DNA from: an uncultured Bacilli bacterium
GTDB taxonomy: Bacteria > Bacillota_I > Bacilli_A > RF39 > UBA660
Direction: 5' to 3'
DNA: 64,000 nt
Assembly (NCBI GenBank): GCA_910589375.1
Contig: CAJUTK010000004.1
Location: 1 to 64,000 of the forward strand
Below the pieces are notes generated by a model. That model was not told where the DNA came from. It was given only the letters and a program-made list of their open reading frames with translations, and ran no database searches. Both the position numbers and the translations under genes were made by a program. This document shows, in pieces, positions 42,260 to 51,899 of this stretch. The stretch's first letter is position 1. Every line of letters starts with the position of its first letter.

Positions 42260-45200
42260 ATGAAAAAGACAATAACTGTTGATGGGAATGAAGCCTGTAG
42301 TTATACTTCATATATGTTTACAGAAGTAGCAGGTATTTATCCTATTACTCCCTCAAGCCCAATGGCTGAGCATTTAGATGAGTGGAGTAAAGATAGAATT
42401 AATCTGTTTGGAGATCCTGTAAAAGTAGTGGAGATGCAAAGTGAAGCTGGAGCATCTGGTTTTATTCATGGATCTTTAAGAGCTGGATGTTTGACTACAA
42501 CTTTTACAGCTAGCCAGGGATTACTATTAATGATTCCAAATATGTATAAAATGGCAGGGGAAATGCTACCTGGTGTCATGCATGTGGCAGCACGTTCCTT
42601 ATCTACTCATGCCTTATCTATATTTGGAGATCATCAAGATATCTATGCTTGTAGATCAACAGGTTTTGCAATGTTGGCATCTTCTTCTGTACAGGATGCA
42701 GCATATTTAAGCGCTGTTGCACATTTATCAGCTATTAAAGGAAGTATTCCATTTATGCATTTTTTTGATGGATTTAGAACTAGTCATGAGATTCAAAAAA
42801 TAGAGGTTTTACAAGCTACAGATTATGCAGAAATGTTAGATAGAGAAGCATTAGATAAATTCCGTAAAAAAGCTCTCAATTTAGATAACCCAGTTATTTA
42901 TGGAACTGCTCAAAATGATGATATTTATTTTCAAGCAACAGAAGCTCGCAACCCTTATTACAATGAACTTCCGGATATTGTAGCTTCTTATATGACTAAG
43001 ATTAATGAAAAAGCAGGAACTAACTATATGCCATTTAATTATTATGGTAATCCACAAGCTAAGAGAGTAATTGTAGCAATGGGTTCTGTCTGTGATACTA
43101 TTAAAGAGACAATCGATGCTTTAAAAGAAGATATAGGTTTAGTAGAAGTTCATCTTTATAGACCTTTTAGTACAAAGCACTTTTTACAATCAATACCTAA
43201 AACGGTAGAGACAGTAGCAGTATTAGATAGAACAAAAGAGCCAGGTAGTAATGGAGAACCATTATACTTAGATGTTGCTGCAATTCTATCTAAACGTGGT
43301 GTGAAAGTAGTAGGTGGAAGATATGGCTTATCTAGTAAAAATACAACACCTAGTCAAATTTATGCTGTTTATGAAATGATGAAAAATCCAAAAAATAACT
43401 TTACAATTGGTATTGAAGATGACGTTACAAACTTAAGTTTAGAACCAATTGAAATAATAACAAATCAGGCTAATGAATGGTTATTCTACGGCTATGGTAG
43501 TGATGGAATGGTAAGTGCTTCTAAATCTATTATTAAAATTATTGGAGATAATACTGATAACTATGTACAAGGATATTTTCAATACGATTCTAAGAAAAGT
43601 GGAGGAGTAACTTGTAGTCATTTAAGATTTAGTAAATCACCAATACGGTCTCCATATTATGTAGAAAAGCCAAGTGTATTAGTGGTGACTAAGGAAAGTT
43701 ATTTAAAAGATTATGATTTAGTAAATAGCTTAAGGGAAAATGCTATAGTCATTATTAATAGTAGTCATAGTGATGCCGAGATATTAAACATTATGAATGA
43801 CTCTCTAAAAGCAAAAATAAAGAATGCTCATGCGAAGCTATATGTTATCAATGCTTATGAGTTAGCATCTAAAGTTGGATTAAAAGGAAAAATTAGTACT
43901 ATTATGGAAAGTGCTATCTTAGGAGCTAGTGAGATTATTCCTTTTCATGATGCTCTTGATGCTATGACAAAAAATATAGTGGCAAAGTTTTCTAAGAAGG
44001 GTGATTCCATTGTTGAAGCTAATAAAAAGGCAATCCAAGATGCTAAGGAACATTTACGTGTATTAGAAATACCAGAAAATAATTATGATGTTTCTTCTAT
44101 AAAATATGATAGCATTTTTGAAGCGATGCATTACCGAAAAGGAGATTCTTTGAAGACTTCTGATTTTGTAAAACGCGCAGATGGAATTTTTGAATGTGGA
44201 ACAAGTGATTTAGAAAAACGTTATGTAAGTGATATGGCTCCTGATTGGATTAGTATGAACTGTATTAACTGTAATCAGTGTTCCTTTGTATGTCCTCATG
44301 GAGTAATTCGTCCATTCCTATTAAGTGAGAAAGAATACCAAGAGGCTCCAACAGAAATTCAAAATAGAGCAGTAAAAGCAATTGGTATGGATAATTATTA
44401 TTATATTATCAGTGCCTCTGTAGCAGATTGCACTGGTTGTGGATTATGTGTAAAAACTTGTCCTGGCAAAAAGGGTGAGAAAGCTCTTACAATGGATAAA
44501 TTAGATAAAAAAGAACAAGAAATATTTGATTACTTATCTACACATGTAGAAGAGAAAAAAGAATTTAATACTTATACAGTAAAAGGAAGCCAATTTAAGG
44601 AACCTAAATTTAGATTTAGTGGAGCTTGTGCTGGATGTGGTGAAACAGCTTATATTAAGCTATTAACACAACTATTTGGTAATCACTTAATTATTAGTAA
44701 TGCTACTGGATGTTCTTCTATTTATGGTGCTAGTGCTCCTTCTATGCCTTATACAATTCCTTGGGCAAGCAGTTTATTTGAAGATAATGCAGAGTATGGT
44801 TATGGTATGCTAATTGCCAACACGACTTTACGTCATCGTATTGCTTCTATTATGTCTAAGAATATGGATAATGAAAATAGTGAATTATTCAAAAAATGGT
44901 TAGAAAATAGTGAAAGCTATGAAAATACAAAAGAAGTATATGATCATTTAACAGAAAATCTACCATCAGAGCTAAAGGATTTAAAACAATATATAGTAGC
45001 TCGTAATATTTGGTGTATTGGTGGAGATGGATGGGCATATGATATTGGCTTTAGTGGCATTGATCATGTTTTATCTACCCAAGACAATATTAAAATATTA
45101 GTTCTTGATAGTCAGGTATATTCTAATACGGGAGGACAGTCTTCTAAAGCTAGTCCAAAAGGAGCTATTGCATCCTTTGCAGCAGCAGGTAAAGTCAATA

Positions 45201-45640
45201 ATCAAAAGGATTTAGCGCGTATTGCTATGAGCTATTCTCATGCCTATGTTGCGCAAGTATCATTAGGTGCTAATCCACAACAATTAATTAAAGCTTTTAA
45301 AGAGGCAAATGAATACAATGGACCAGCTATTATTATTGCCTATACACCATGTATTTCTCATGGTATTAAAGGTGGAATGGAAAATAGTGTGGAGATAGAA
45401 AAATTAGCTACTCAGTGTGGTTTCTTCCCAATATTTAGATATCATCCAGAAGAAGGATTTACGTTAGATAGTAAACAAGTAGACTTTGATAAATATGAAG
45501 AATTTTTAAACAGTCAAACTAGATTTAATATGCTAAAGGTAATTAATCCAGAAAAAGCAAATAGCCTATTAGAAGCTAATAAAGACTATTCTATTAAAAC
45601 ATTTAATTATTATGAAGATTTAGCAAAAAAAGAAGATTAA
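42260..45640 (+). CDS. nifJ: Pyruvate:ferredoxin (flavodoxin) oxidoreductase
   Basis: 1126 residues, the fused one-chain enzyme. Domain I starts TVDGNEACSYTSYMFTEVAGIYPITPSSPMAE. The intermediate ferredoxin-like domain carries two 4Fe-4S motifs, CINCNQCSFVCPHG and CTGCGLCVKTCPG (about 675-740). The C-terminal TPP domain has CAGCGETAYIKLL, GGDGWAYDIGFSGIDHVL and SNTGGQSSKASP. It oxidises pyruvate to acetyl-CoA, CO2 and reduced ferredoxin, an anaerobic route. AGGAAGGTGA precedes the ATG. It may be the main pyruvate-cleaving enzyme given that the neighbouring PFL homologue is inactive. Confidence 0.97.
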   Translation: MKKTITVDGNEACSYTSYMFTEVAGIYPITPSSPMAEHLDEWSKDRINLFGDPVKVVEMQSEAGASGFIHGSLRAGCLTTTFTASQGLLLMIPNMYKMAGEMLPGVMHVAARSLSTHALSIFGDHQDIYACRSTGFAMLASSSVQDAAYLSAVAHLSAIKGSIPFMHFFDGFRTSHEIQKIEVLQATDYAEMLDREALDKFRKKALNLDNPVIYGTAQNDDIYFQATEARNPYYNELPDIVASYMTKINEKAGTNYMPFNYYGNPQAKRVIVAMGSVCDTIKETIDALKEDIGLVEVHLYRPFSTKHFLQSIPKTVETVAVLDRTKEPGSNGEPLYLDVAAILSKRGVKVVGGRYGLSSKNTTPSQIYAVYEMMKNPKNNFTIGIEDDVTNLSLEPIEIITNQANEWLFYGYGSDGMVSASKSIIKIIGDNTDNYVQGYFQYDSKKSGGVTCSHLRFSKSPIRSPYYVEKPSVLVVTKESYLKDYDLVNSLRENAIVIINSSHSDAEILNIMNDSLKAKIKNAHAKLYVINAYELASKVGLKGKISTIMESAILGASEIIPFHDALDAMTKNIVAKFSKKGDSIVEANKKAIQDAKEHLRVLEIPENNYDVSSIKYDSIFEAMHYRKGDSLKTSDFVKRADGIFECGTSDLEKRYVSDMAPDWISMNCINCNQCSFVCPHGVIRPFLLSEKEYQEAPTEIQNRAVKAIGMDNYYYIISASVADCTGCGLCVKTCPGKKGEKALTMDKLDKKEQEIFDYLSTHVEEKKEFNTYTVKGSQFKEPKFRFSGACAGCGETAYIKLLTQLFGNHLIISNATGCSSIYGASAPSMPYTIPWASSLFEDNAEYGYGMLIANTTLRHRIASIMSKNMDNENSELFKKWLENSESYENTKEVYDHLTENLPSELKDLKQYIVARNIWCIGGDGWAYDIGFSGIDHVLSTQDNIKILVLDSQVYSNTGGQSSKASPKGAIASFAAAGKVNNQKDLARIAMSYSHAYVAQVSLGANPQQLIKAFKEANEYNGPAIIIAYTPCISHGIKGGMENSVEIEKLATQCGFFPIFRYHPEEGFTLDSKQVDFDKYEEFLNSQTRFNMLKVINPEKANSLLEANKDYSIKTFNYYEDLAKKED

Positions 45641-45653
45641 ATTCTTCTTTTTT
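45624..45653 (+). terminator. Terminator of nifJ
   Basis: AAAAAAGAAG, loop ATTAAA, TTCTTCTTTTTT. It overlaps the stop codon. Confidence 0.8.
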
Positions 45654-45688
45654 CATGAAAAAGGTGATATTCTTATAATGGTGATAGT

Positions 45689-48187
45689 ATGAAAAGAAAA
45701 GGAATTATAATTGTTATAGTAAGTATTTTATTAGGGATAATACTACTTTCACTTTCTTTATTACTATTGATAAAACCTTCCAAGCAAAAAGAAGAGTCAA
45801 ATATCATTCATACTGGTATTACTTCTAAAACAAGGTTTATAGATAATGATTTTATTACTATCAAAAAAGATACTGTCTACGTAAGAGAAAAGGAAAATAT
45901 TGCGTTAAAATCTTTAAAGAATGAAGTAAAAGAAATAACTCAATATAAAACAATGGTCTATGACAATAGTAATTTTGTTGTTTATATAGATCAAGAGAAA
46001 AATATTTTAAAAAATGTAGATGGTCAAACGCTTGCTATGGCTAGCAGTACTATCAGTACTTATTATGATACTGTAACAAATAAAAGTTATTATTTTTATG
46101 ACGATACTTTATATGATGAAGGTGGAAAACCTTTAATCAATAAACTAGAAAATGTTTCTTTAGTAGAAAATGGATTAGTTTATGCGTCAAAAAAATCAAA
46201 CTCTATTATAATTGATTTAAATACAAAACAAGAAATGAATATAAATTATTCTTCCAAATTAGATGGAATAGATATCTTTGATAATATTTTTATTATGTAT
46301 AAAGATAAAAAATATTTTGTTTACCATCTAGATACGAAAACATTAGATGAAGAATTTTATACTTCTGCCTCACCAGAAGGAAGAGGGTATATTCTTTCTA
46401 ATGGAAAGAAAAAATTATATTTAACACAGGATGATGGTGAAGTTTCTTCTTTAGAAGAGTTGCAAAAAAAGGATTTATCTAATGGATACTATATTATTTA
46501 TCAAGAGGATTGTCCTACTTTAAAAAATTCTAATGGTGTAGTTAAAGAGGATTACTGTATTTATTCTGATGAGAAGTCAGAAGCAAATAAAGATTGGTAT
46601 TTAATGAGATTATCTTCAGGAGAAAAAAATTTAGTTATTGTTTTATTTCCAAACGGAAAAATATTAGAAACAGAAAAAGATGCTATGTTTGTCGGGGATT
46701 ATGCTTATATTTTTGAAGGAGAAATCTATAATAGAGATGGTGTTAGAAAGGAAAATGAATGTTTACAAGATTTTTCAAAAAACGGTAAGAACTATATTTG
46801 TTCTAATGGGGCGAAATATTTCCTTTTGGATAATAATTTAAATTCTCTAAAAGGTAATTATGATAGTGTAGATTGTCATAAGAATGGATATTGTTATATA
46901 AGAAATGGGCAACTAGAGGGTGTTTGGTATAAAGGAAATATTATTATTGAACCATCTTATGGGGAAATAGAAATCCATGATAATTATATTGTAGCAAAAG
47001 ATTTTAACGGTTTTGATTTATTTATGTTAGGTGATAGTTCTGAATTATCAATAGAAGAGTTAAAAAAAGAAGAGTATATTATTGATTTAAAGATAGAAGA
47101 TGTAATAATGGAATATAACTTAGAGTCTATGAGGTCTACTATTGAAGCTAATGAAGAACTATTTAAAAAATATGCTTATGTTGTCTTAAATAATAATCGA
47201 TTAGGAAATTATAAGGAACATGTATTACATTTATTTCCAATATTGGCTAATAATCATTCCCCTTTAGAAGAGTATCACTTTTTTAATAAATTGAAAAAAT
47301 TATATTTTAAAATAGAAAAATCATGGAATAGTGGCATTGCTGGGGAATATCATGATGGAGAAACTATGATTAGATTGAGTAATGATTATAAGGATAATGA
47401 CAGTGTAATTTACCATGAACTTATCCATTTTCTCGATTTTTCTGTAGCTGATGATAATCTAAAACTTTATTATTGGGATAATAAGTATCTAAATGATGAA
47501 GAATTTTTAAGTCTCTCAAAAGAAGATAGAAAAAAGGCAATAGAAGATGCAAAAGTTCTTCCTCCTTTATCATTTATTTTAGAGGGGGGAGCAGAATATT
47601 ATACTGGAGATTATTTCTTTGAAGGAGCTACTAGAGCTTATGATATTCCTGTAAAAACTTATAGTGCTCTCATTTATATTTTTGGGTATGAAATGATGAG
47701 TTCGTTATTTTTCTCAAAAATAGAAAATATAGAGTTTTACAATTGGTTTATAGGAGCTGGTAAAACTGATAAGGAATATGAAGAATTTGCAGAGAGATTA
47801 AGAAAGATTACTTTACTTGATGAGAGTTATTTTGATAGTGATGTTTTAGCATTAATAGATGATTTGGTAGAGCTATATATTGGTACAAGAGATGGAGATT
47901 GGACAAAAGATAATGAATTTTGTTATATAATTTCTACTCTTTTAGATTATGCTCCTTTTGAGTTAAAAGCAAGTAAGTATCAGGATTCTTATCAAAAAAT
48001 AAAAAAACAATATGGTACAGAGTTTTATGATAAACTAGATAAAACTCCTCTTCAATATAAAACAGAATATTATACAGATGGAACTAAATCTTATATTATA
48101 TTGAGTGGCTATGGTGAGGGTGTAAAAATAGAGTATGATTTTTTAGCGAATAAAGTTATCAATAAGAAAGTTATAAAAGCGGCTTAG
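45689..48187 (+). CDS. Membrane-anchored HExxH putative metallopeptidase
   Basis: 832 residues. One N-terminal membrane helix (GIIIVIVSILLGIILLSLSLLLLI), then a long beta-rich region to about residue 450 with repeated short Asp/Gly/Tyr-rich strands (for example DGKTL-, NNEFY-like units, WYKGNIIIEPSYGEIEI), possibly propeller or WG-repeat-like. The C-terminal domain has YHELIHFLDF with HExxH at residues 576-580 and LEGGAEYYTG with a probable third zinc ligand Glu 632, the spacing of a gluzincin. The protein is exported and anchored; substrate unknown. It has its own promoter region after the nifJ terminator and its own terminator. Confidence 0.75.
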   Translation: MKRKGIIIVIVSILLGIILLSLSLLLLIKPSKQKEESNIIHTGITSKTRFIDNDFITIKKDTVYVREKENIALKSLKNEVKEITQYKTMVYDNSNFVVYIDQEKNILKNVDGQTLAMASSTISTYYDTVTNKSYYFYDDTLYDEGGKPLINKLENVSLVENGLVYASKKSNSIIIDLNTKQEMNINYSSKLDGIDIFDNIFIMYKDKKYFVYHLDTKTLDEEFYTSASPEGRGYILSNGKKKLYLTQDDGEVSSLEELQKKDLSNGYYIIYQEDCPTLKNSNGVVKEDYCIYSDEKSEANKDWYLMRLSSGEKNLVIVLFPNGKILETEKDAMFVGDYAYIFEGEIYNRDGVRKENECLQDFSKNGKNYICSNGAKYFLLDNNLNSLKGNYDSVDCHKNGYCYIRNGQLEGVWYKGNIIIEPSYGEIEIHDNYIVAKDFNGFDLFMLGDSSELSIEELKKEEYIIDLKIEDVIMEYNLESMRSTIEANEELFKKYAYVVLNNNRLGNYKEHVLHLFPILANNHSPLEEYHFFNKLKKLYFKIEKSWNSGIAGEYHDGETMIRLSNDYKDNDSVIYHELIHFLDFSVADDNLKLYYWDNKYLNDEEFLSLSKEDRKKAIEDAKVLPPLSFILEGGAEYYTGDYFFEGATRAYDIPVKTYSALIYIFGYEMMSSLFFSKIENIEFYNWFIGAGKTDKEYEEFAERLRKITLLDESYFDSDVLALIDDLVELYIGTRDGDWTKDNEFCYIISTLLDYAPFELKASKYQDSYQKIKKQYGTEFYDKLDKTPLQYKTEYYTDGTKSYIILSGYGEGVKIEYDFLANKVINKKVIKAA

Positions 48188-48200
48188 CACCGCTTTTTTG
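48175..48200 (+). terminator. Terminator of the HExxH protein gene
   Basis: AAAAGCGG, loop CTTAGCA, CCGCTTTTTT. Confidence 0.85.
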
Positions 48201-48207
48201 TTTTCAA

Positions 48208-48231
48208 AGTAAAGGAAATATTTCCTTTACT
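48208..48231. repeat. Perfect 24-base palindrome
   Basis: AGTAAAGGAAAT followed directly by ATTTCCTTTACT. It has no T run beyond it, so it is not a normal terminator. It sits about 97 bases before the rlmN -10. Possible operator or RNA stem. Confidence 0.7.
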
Positions 48232-48327
48232 GTAAAAGAAATGTTAACAAAAACTTAAAAACTTCTTAAGAATACTTGTTTTTTTGAAAATATTGTAATA
48301 AAAATTTCCTTTTTTTCTAGTTTTTGG

Positions 48328-48333
48328 TATAAT
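48328..48333 (+). promoter_or_regulatory. Extended -10 of rlmN
   Basis: TGG-TATAAT. The ATG is 17 bases further on, with AGGTGTAGGT as ribosome site between, again a near-leaderless arrangement. Confidence 0.65.
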
Positions 48334-48350
48334 AATTAATAGGTGTAGGT

Positions 48351-49373
48351 ATGAAAAATATATATGGAATTACAATCAAAGATTTAGAACAATATTTTAT
48401 AGATAAAAATGAGGGAAAGTTTAAAGCTACACAAGTATTTGAATGGTTATATAAAAAGCGTGTAAAAGCTTTTGATGATATGAAAAATATTAGTAAAAAA
48501 ACAATAGAGGATTTAACATTTGATTTTCAATTATCAGAATTAGAAATCGTAGATAAAAAATCTGGTAAAGACGTTTTTAAATATTTATTCAAATTAGAAG
48601 ATGGCAATACTATAGAGGCTGTTTTAATGTTACATGATTATGGGAATAGCTTATGCATTTCTACACAAGTAGGATGTAATATGGGATGTCACTTTTGTGA
48701 AAGCGGTAGATTAAAAAAAGTTCGTAATTTAGAAGCTCATGAAATGGTTAGGCAAGTACTATGTGTAGAAGAAGATTTAAAGTTACGAATTACTCATATT
48801 GTACTTATGGGGATTGGAGAACCATTTGACAACTACCAAGAGGTAATTAAATTTATTGATATTGTAAATACACCAAAAGGAATTGATATTGGAAGTAGAC
48901 ATATAACAGTTTCTACTAGTGGTATTGTTCCTAAAATTAAAGAGTTTGCTCTTTTAGATAAACAAGTGAATTTAGCGATTTCTCTTCATGCCCCTAATAA
49001 TCAAATTAGAAGTAGTATTATGGATATTAATAAAGCTTATCCAATAGAAGAGTTAATAAGTGCTGTTAAATTTTATATTGAAAAAACAAATAGACGTGTT
49101 ACATTTGAATATATTCTATTAAAAGGTATCAATGATTCTAAAAAATGTGCAGAGGAATTAGCTCAGTTGTTAAGAGGGATGAATGCTTATGTAAATTTAA
49201 TTCCTTATAATGAAACAAGTCATATTGAGTACAGGAAAAGTGAAAAAGATACTATTTTAGCATTTTATGATGAGCTTAAGAAGAAAGGTATTAATGTAAC
49301 AATACGAAGAGAATTTGGTGGGAATGTAAGTGCTGCCTGTGGACAACTTAGATCCAATTACAAGGAGGAATAA
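48351..49373 (+). CDS. rlmN: 23S rRNA (adenine-2503 C2) / tRNA methyltransferase RlmN
   Basis: 340 residues, radical SAM. The CxxxCxxC cluster is CNMGCHFC (about 110-117), with MGIGEPFDNY, ISLHAPNNQIRSSIMDINKAYP and the C-terminal methyl-carrier Cys in SAACGQLR. The cluster is followed by ESG rather than the usual A[ST]G, a small oddity. Located just before stp-prkC-rsgA, as in Bacillus (yloN). Start at 48351 with AGGTGT. Confidence 0.95.
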   Translation: MKNIYGITIKDLEQYFIDKNEGKFKATQVFEWLYKKRVKAFDDMKNISKKTIEDLTFDFQLSELEIVDKKSGKDVFKYLFKLEDGNTIEAVLMLHDYGNSLCISTQVGCNMGCHFCESGRLKKVRNLEAHEMVRQVLCVEEDLKLRITHIVLMGIGEPFDNYQEVIKFIDIVNTPKGIDIGSRHITVSTSGIVPKIKEFALLDKQVNLAISLHAPNNQIRSSIMDINKAYPIEELISAVKFYIEKTNRRVTFEYILLKGINDSKKCAEELAQLLRGMNAYVNLIPYNETSHIEYRKSEKDTILAFYDELKKKGINVTIRREFGGNVSAACGQLRSNYKEE

Positions 49374-49374
49374 T

Positions 49375-50109
49375 ATGAAATATGGTTATTTGACTGATCC
49401 AGGAATGGTAAGAGAGAGAAATGAAGATAGTGTAATTATTGTTGAAAATGAAGCAGGCGAAATTCTAATGTGTGTAGCAGATGGAATGGGTGGTCACAAA
49501 GATGGAGAAGTTGCTTCTAGTATTGCTATTACGCATATTGGAAAAAGATTTCGTTCTATTAGCAGTGTAGGAAATAAAGAAGATGCTATTAATTGGATGC
49601 AGAGCACTGTTAGTGAAGCTAATGTAGAAATATTCAAATATGTAGCAGCACATCCAGAAAGTGAAGGAATGGGAACTACTGTTGTAATAGCAATTCTTAC
49701 CCCAGCTTTTCTACTTTTTGGAAATATAGGAGATTCTTCTGGCTATGTTGTTAAAAATAATAAGCTTCATAAAATTACGATAGATCACACTCTTGTAAAT
49801 TTGCTTGTAAAAAGTGGAGAATTGACAGAGGAAGAAGCAAAAGAACATCCAAGAAAGAATGTTTTGATGAAAGCATTAGGTGCTAATACTAATGTTGAGA
49901 TGGATATATTTAATGTAGAACTTGGGATAGATGGAATTATGTTATGTAGTGATGGCCTTACCAATATGTTAGATGATACTCAAATAGTAAAAGTTTTAGT
50001 AGGGGAAGGTACTATTGAAGAAAAACTACAAAAATTAATTTTTAAATGTAATAACCGTGGTGGTAGTGACAATATTTCTGTTGCATACCTAAGCAAGGAG
50101 GAAAGTTAA
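49375..50109 (+). CDS. prpC: PP2C-type serine/threonine phosphatase Stp/PrpC
   Basis: 244 residues with the PPM metal motifs: TDPGMVRERNEDS at the N-terminus, CVADGMGGHKDGEVAS (about 33-48), GMGTTVV, GDSSGYV and the closing CSDGLTN and GGSDNISVA. It reverses PrkC phosphorylation. ATG 49375 follows CAAGGAGG right after the rlmN stop; an earlier in-frame start inside rlmN lacks such a site. Two bases separate it from prkC. Confidence 0.95.
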   Translation: MKYGYLTDPGMVRERNEDSVIIVENEAGEILMCVADGMGGHKDGEVASSIAITHIGKRFRSISSVGNKEDAINWMQSTVSEANVEIFKYVAAHPESEGMGTTVVIAILTPAFLLFGNIGDSSGYVVKNNKLHKITIDHTLVNLLVKSGELTEEEAKEHPRKNVLMKALGANTNVEMDIFNVELGIDGIMLCSDGLTNMLDDTQIVKVLVGEGTIEEKLQKLIFKCNNRGGSDNISVAYLSKEES

Positions 50110-50111
50110 TT

Positions 50112-51899
50112 ATGATAATAAAGGGTCAAAAAATAGATGGAAGATATCAAATCATCCGTACTATTGGTGAAGGTGGTATGGCAAATGTATATCTTGCCTA
50201 TGATACTATTTTAGATAGAGAGGTAGCAGTAAAAGTTTTACGAGGCGATCTTGCTAGTGATGAGAAATTTGTAAAGAGATTTCAAAGAGAGGCCAAAGCT
50301 GCTAGCTCCCTAAATCATCCAAATATTGTAGAAATGTATGATGTGGGAGAAGATAATGGAAATTACTTTATAGTAATGGAATATATTGATGGAAAAACAT
50401 TAAAAAGTTTAATTAAAAAACGCGGAGGGTTATCTCTTTCTGAAACAGTAGATATTATGATGCAGTTAACGAGTGCTATTGCATGTGCACATGATAGTTT
50501 TCTAATTCATAGAGATATTAAGCCACAAAATGTTTTGATTTTAGAAGATGGTAGAGTAAAAATAACAGATTTTGGTATTGCAATTGCTATGAATAGTACA
50601 GAGTTAACACAGACTAATTCTGTTATGGGATCTGTTCATTATTTACCGCCAGAACAAGCTAATGGTGCTGGTGCAACTATTAAAAGTGATATTTATTCTT
50701 TAGGTATTTTAATGTATGAATGTTTAATTGGTAAATTACCTTTTAAAGGGGAAAATGCAGTTGAGATTGCTATTAAACATATGAAGGAAAAAATTCCTAG
50801 TATGTGTTCTCAAAATGAATTAATTCCTCAAAGTATTGAAAATATTGTTTTGAGAGCTTGTGCAAAAAATCCAAGAAACCGCTATGATTCTGTAGCAGAG
50901 ATGCATGAAGATTTAAAAACTGCTTTATCAGAAGAGCGAAAAGATGAAAAACGTTTGGTATATAAATATCCAGAGAATGATTTAGAAGAAACAAAAGCTC
51001 TGCCAACGTTAGACAAAATGAAAGCAAAAGAGACAAGAGAATCTCGTCATGATGAAGTAGTTGAGGAGGAAGAGGAAGAAGTGAAGAAAAAGAAAAAGGG
51101 CGGTAAGAAACTAAAAGTAGCTGTTATCGTTAGCATCGTTACTTGTATATTAGTACTAATAGGAGTTTTACTTACTGCATATTTTATGGTAACAAAGAGT
51201 AGAAATGCTACCGTTGCACTTCCTTCTATTACAGGTAAGAGTAAAGAAGTCGTTGAACAAAAACTAACTAGCATGGGTCTTGTTATTGAGTATGAAGAAA
51301 AGACTAGTGACGATTATGCTGAGGGCTTTGTTATTGACTATAAGGATTTAAATGTTAATAGTAAAGTGAAAAAAGGTTCTACTGTAACTGTTATTATTTC
51401 TTCTGGATTAACAGGTGTAACACTTGAAGATTATAGAGGTAGACATCTTACTACTGTTCAACTAGAACTAGAACAAGCTGGTATTAAAGTAGTGGCAATT
51501 CCTAAAAGGGTTTCAACAGAACAAGAAGATTATGAAAATGCTTTTGAGGGAATGATTTTATCCCAAAATAAAGATCCTGAAACTAGAATAACAGAAGGTG
51601 GAGTATTAGAATTAACTTATGCTACTTTAATTACTATTTATCCAGATTTTACAGATGGAACATATGATAAAGAAAAAGTTCAACAATTCTGTGATGATAA
51701 TAAAATAAAATGTGAATTTAAAGAAAAAGAAGATTCTACACATAAAGAAGGAACAATTTTAAAACAAGGAAGAGCAGCAGGTGGAGAAGTAAAAGAAGGT
51801 GTTACTTTAACTATTACTATTGCTAAGAAACCATATGTAGAACCAGATCCAGTGATTCCTCCAGAACCAGATACAAATCCAGATGGTGGAAATGAATAA
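50112..51899 (+). CDS. prkC: PASTA-domain serine/threonine protein kinase PrkC/StkP
   Basis: 595 residues. The kinase domain covers about 12-272: GEGGMANVY glycine loop, AVKVL Lys, HRDIKPQN catalytic loop, DFGIA, and SVMGSVHYLPPEQ activation loop. An acidic-basic juxtamembrane stretch follows, then one membrane helix (LKVAVIVSIVTCILVLIGVLLTAYFMV, about 333-359). Three PASTA repeats begin near LPSITGKSKEVVEQKL, and a Pro-rich end PPEPDTNPDGGNE closes it. It senses cell-wall muropeptides outside and phosphorylates division and wall proteins. It overlaps rsgA by 8 bases. Confidence 0.96.
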   Translation: MIIKGQKIDGRYQIIRTIGEGGMANVYLAYDTILDREVAVKVLRGDLASDEKFVKRFQREAKAASSLNHPNIVEMYDVGEDNGNYFIVMEYIDGKTLKSLIKKRGGLSLSETVDIMMQLTSAIACAHDSFLIHRDIKPQNVLILEDGRVKITDFGIAIAMNSTELTQTNSVMGSVHYLPPEQANGAGATIKSDIYSLGILMYECLIGKLPFKGENAVEIAIKHMKEKIPSMCSQNELIPQSIENIVLRACAKNPRNRYDSVAEMHEDLKTALSEERKDEKRLVYKYPENDLEETKALPTLDKMKAKETRESRHDEVVEEEEEEVKKKKKGGKKLKVAVIVSIVTCILVLIGVLLTAYFMVTKSRNATVALPSITGKSKEVVEQKLTSMGLVIEYEEKTSDDYAEGFVIDYKDLNVNSKVKKGSTVTVIISSGLTGVTLEDYRGRHLTTVQLELEQAGIKVVAIPKRVSTEQEDYENAFEGMILSQNKDPETRITEGGVLELTYATLITIYPDFTDGTYDKEKVQQFCDDNKIKCEFKEKEDSTHKEGTILKQGRAAGGEVKEGVTLTITIAKKPYVEPDPVIPPEPDTNPDGGNE

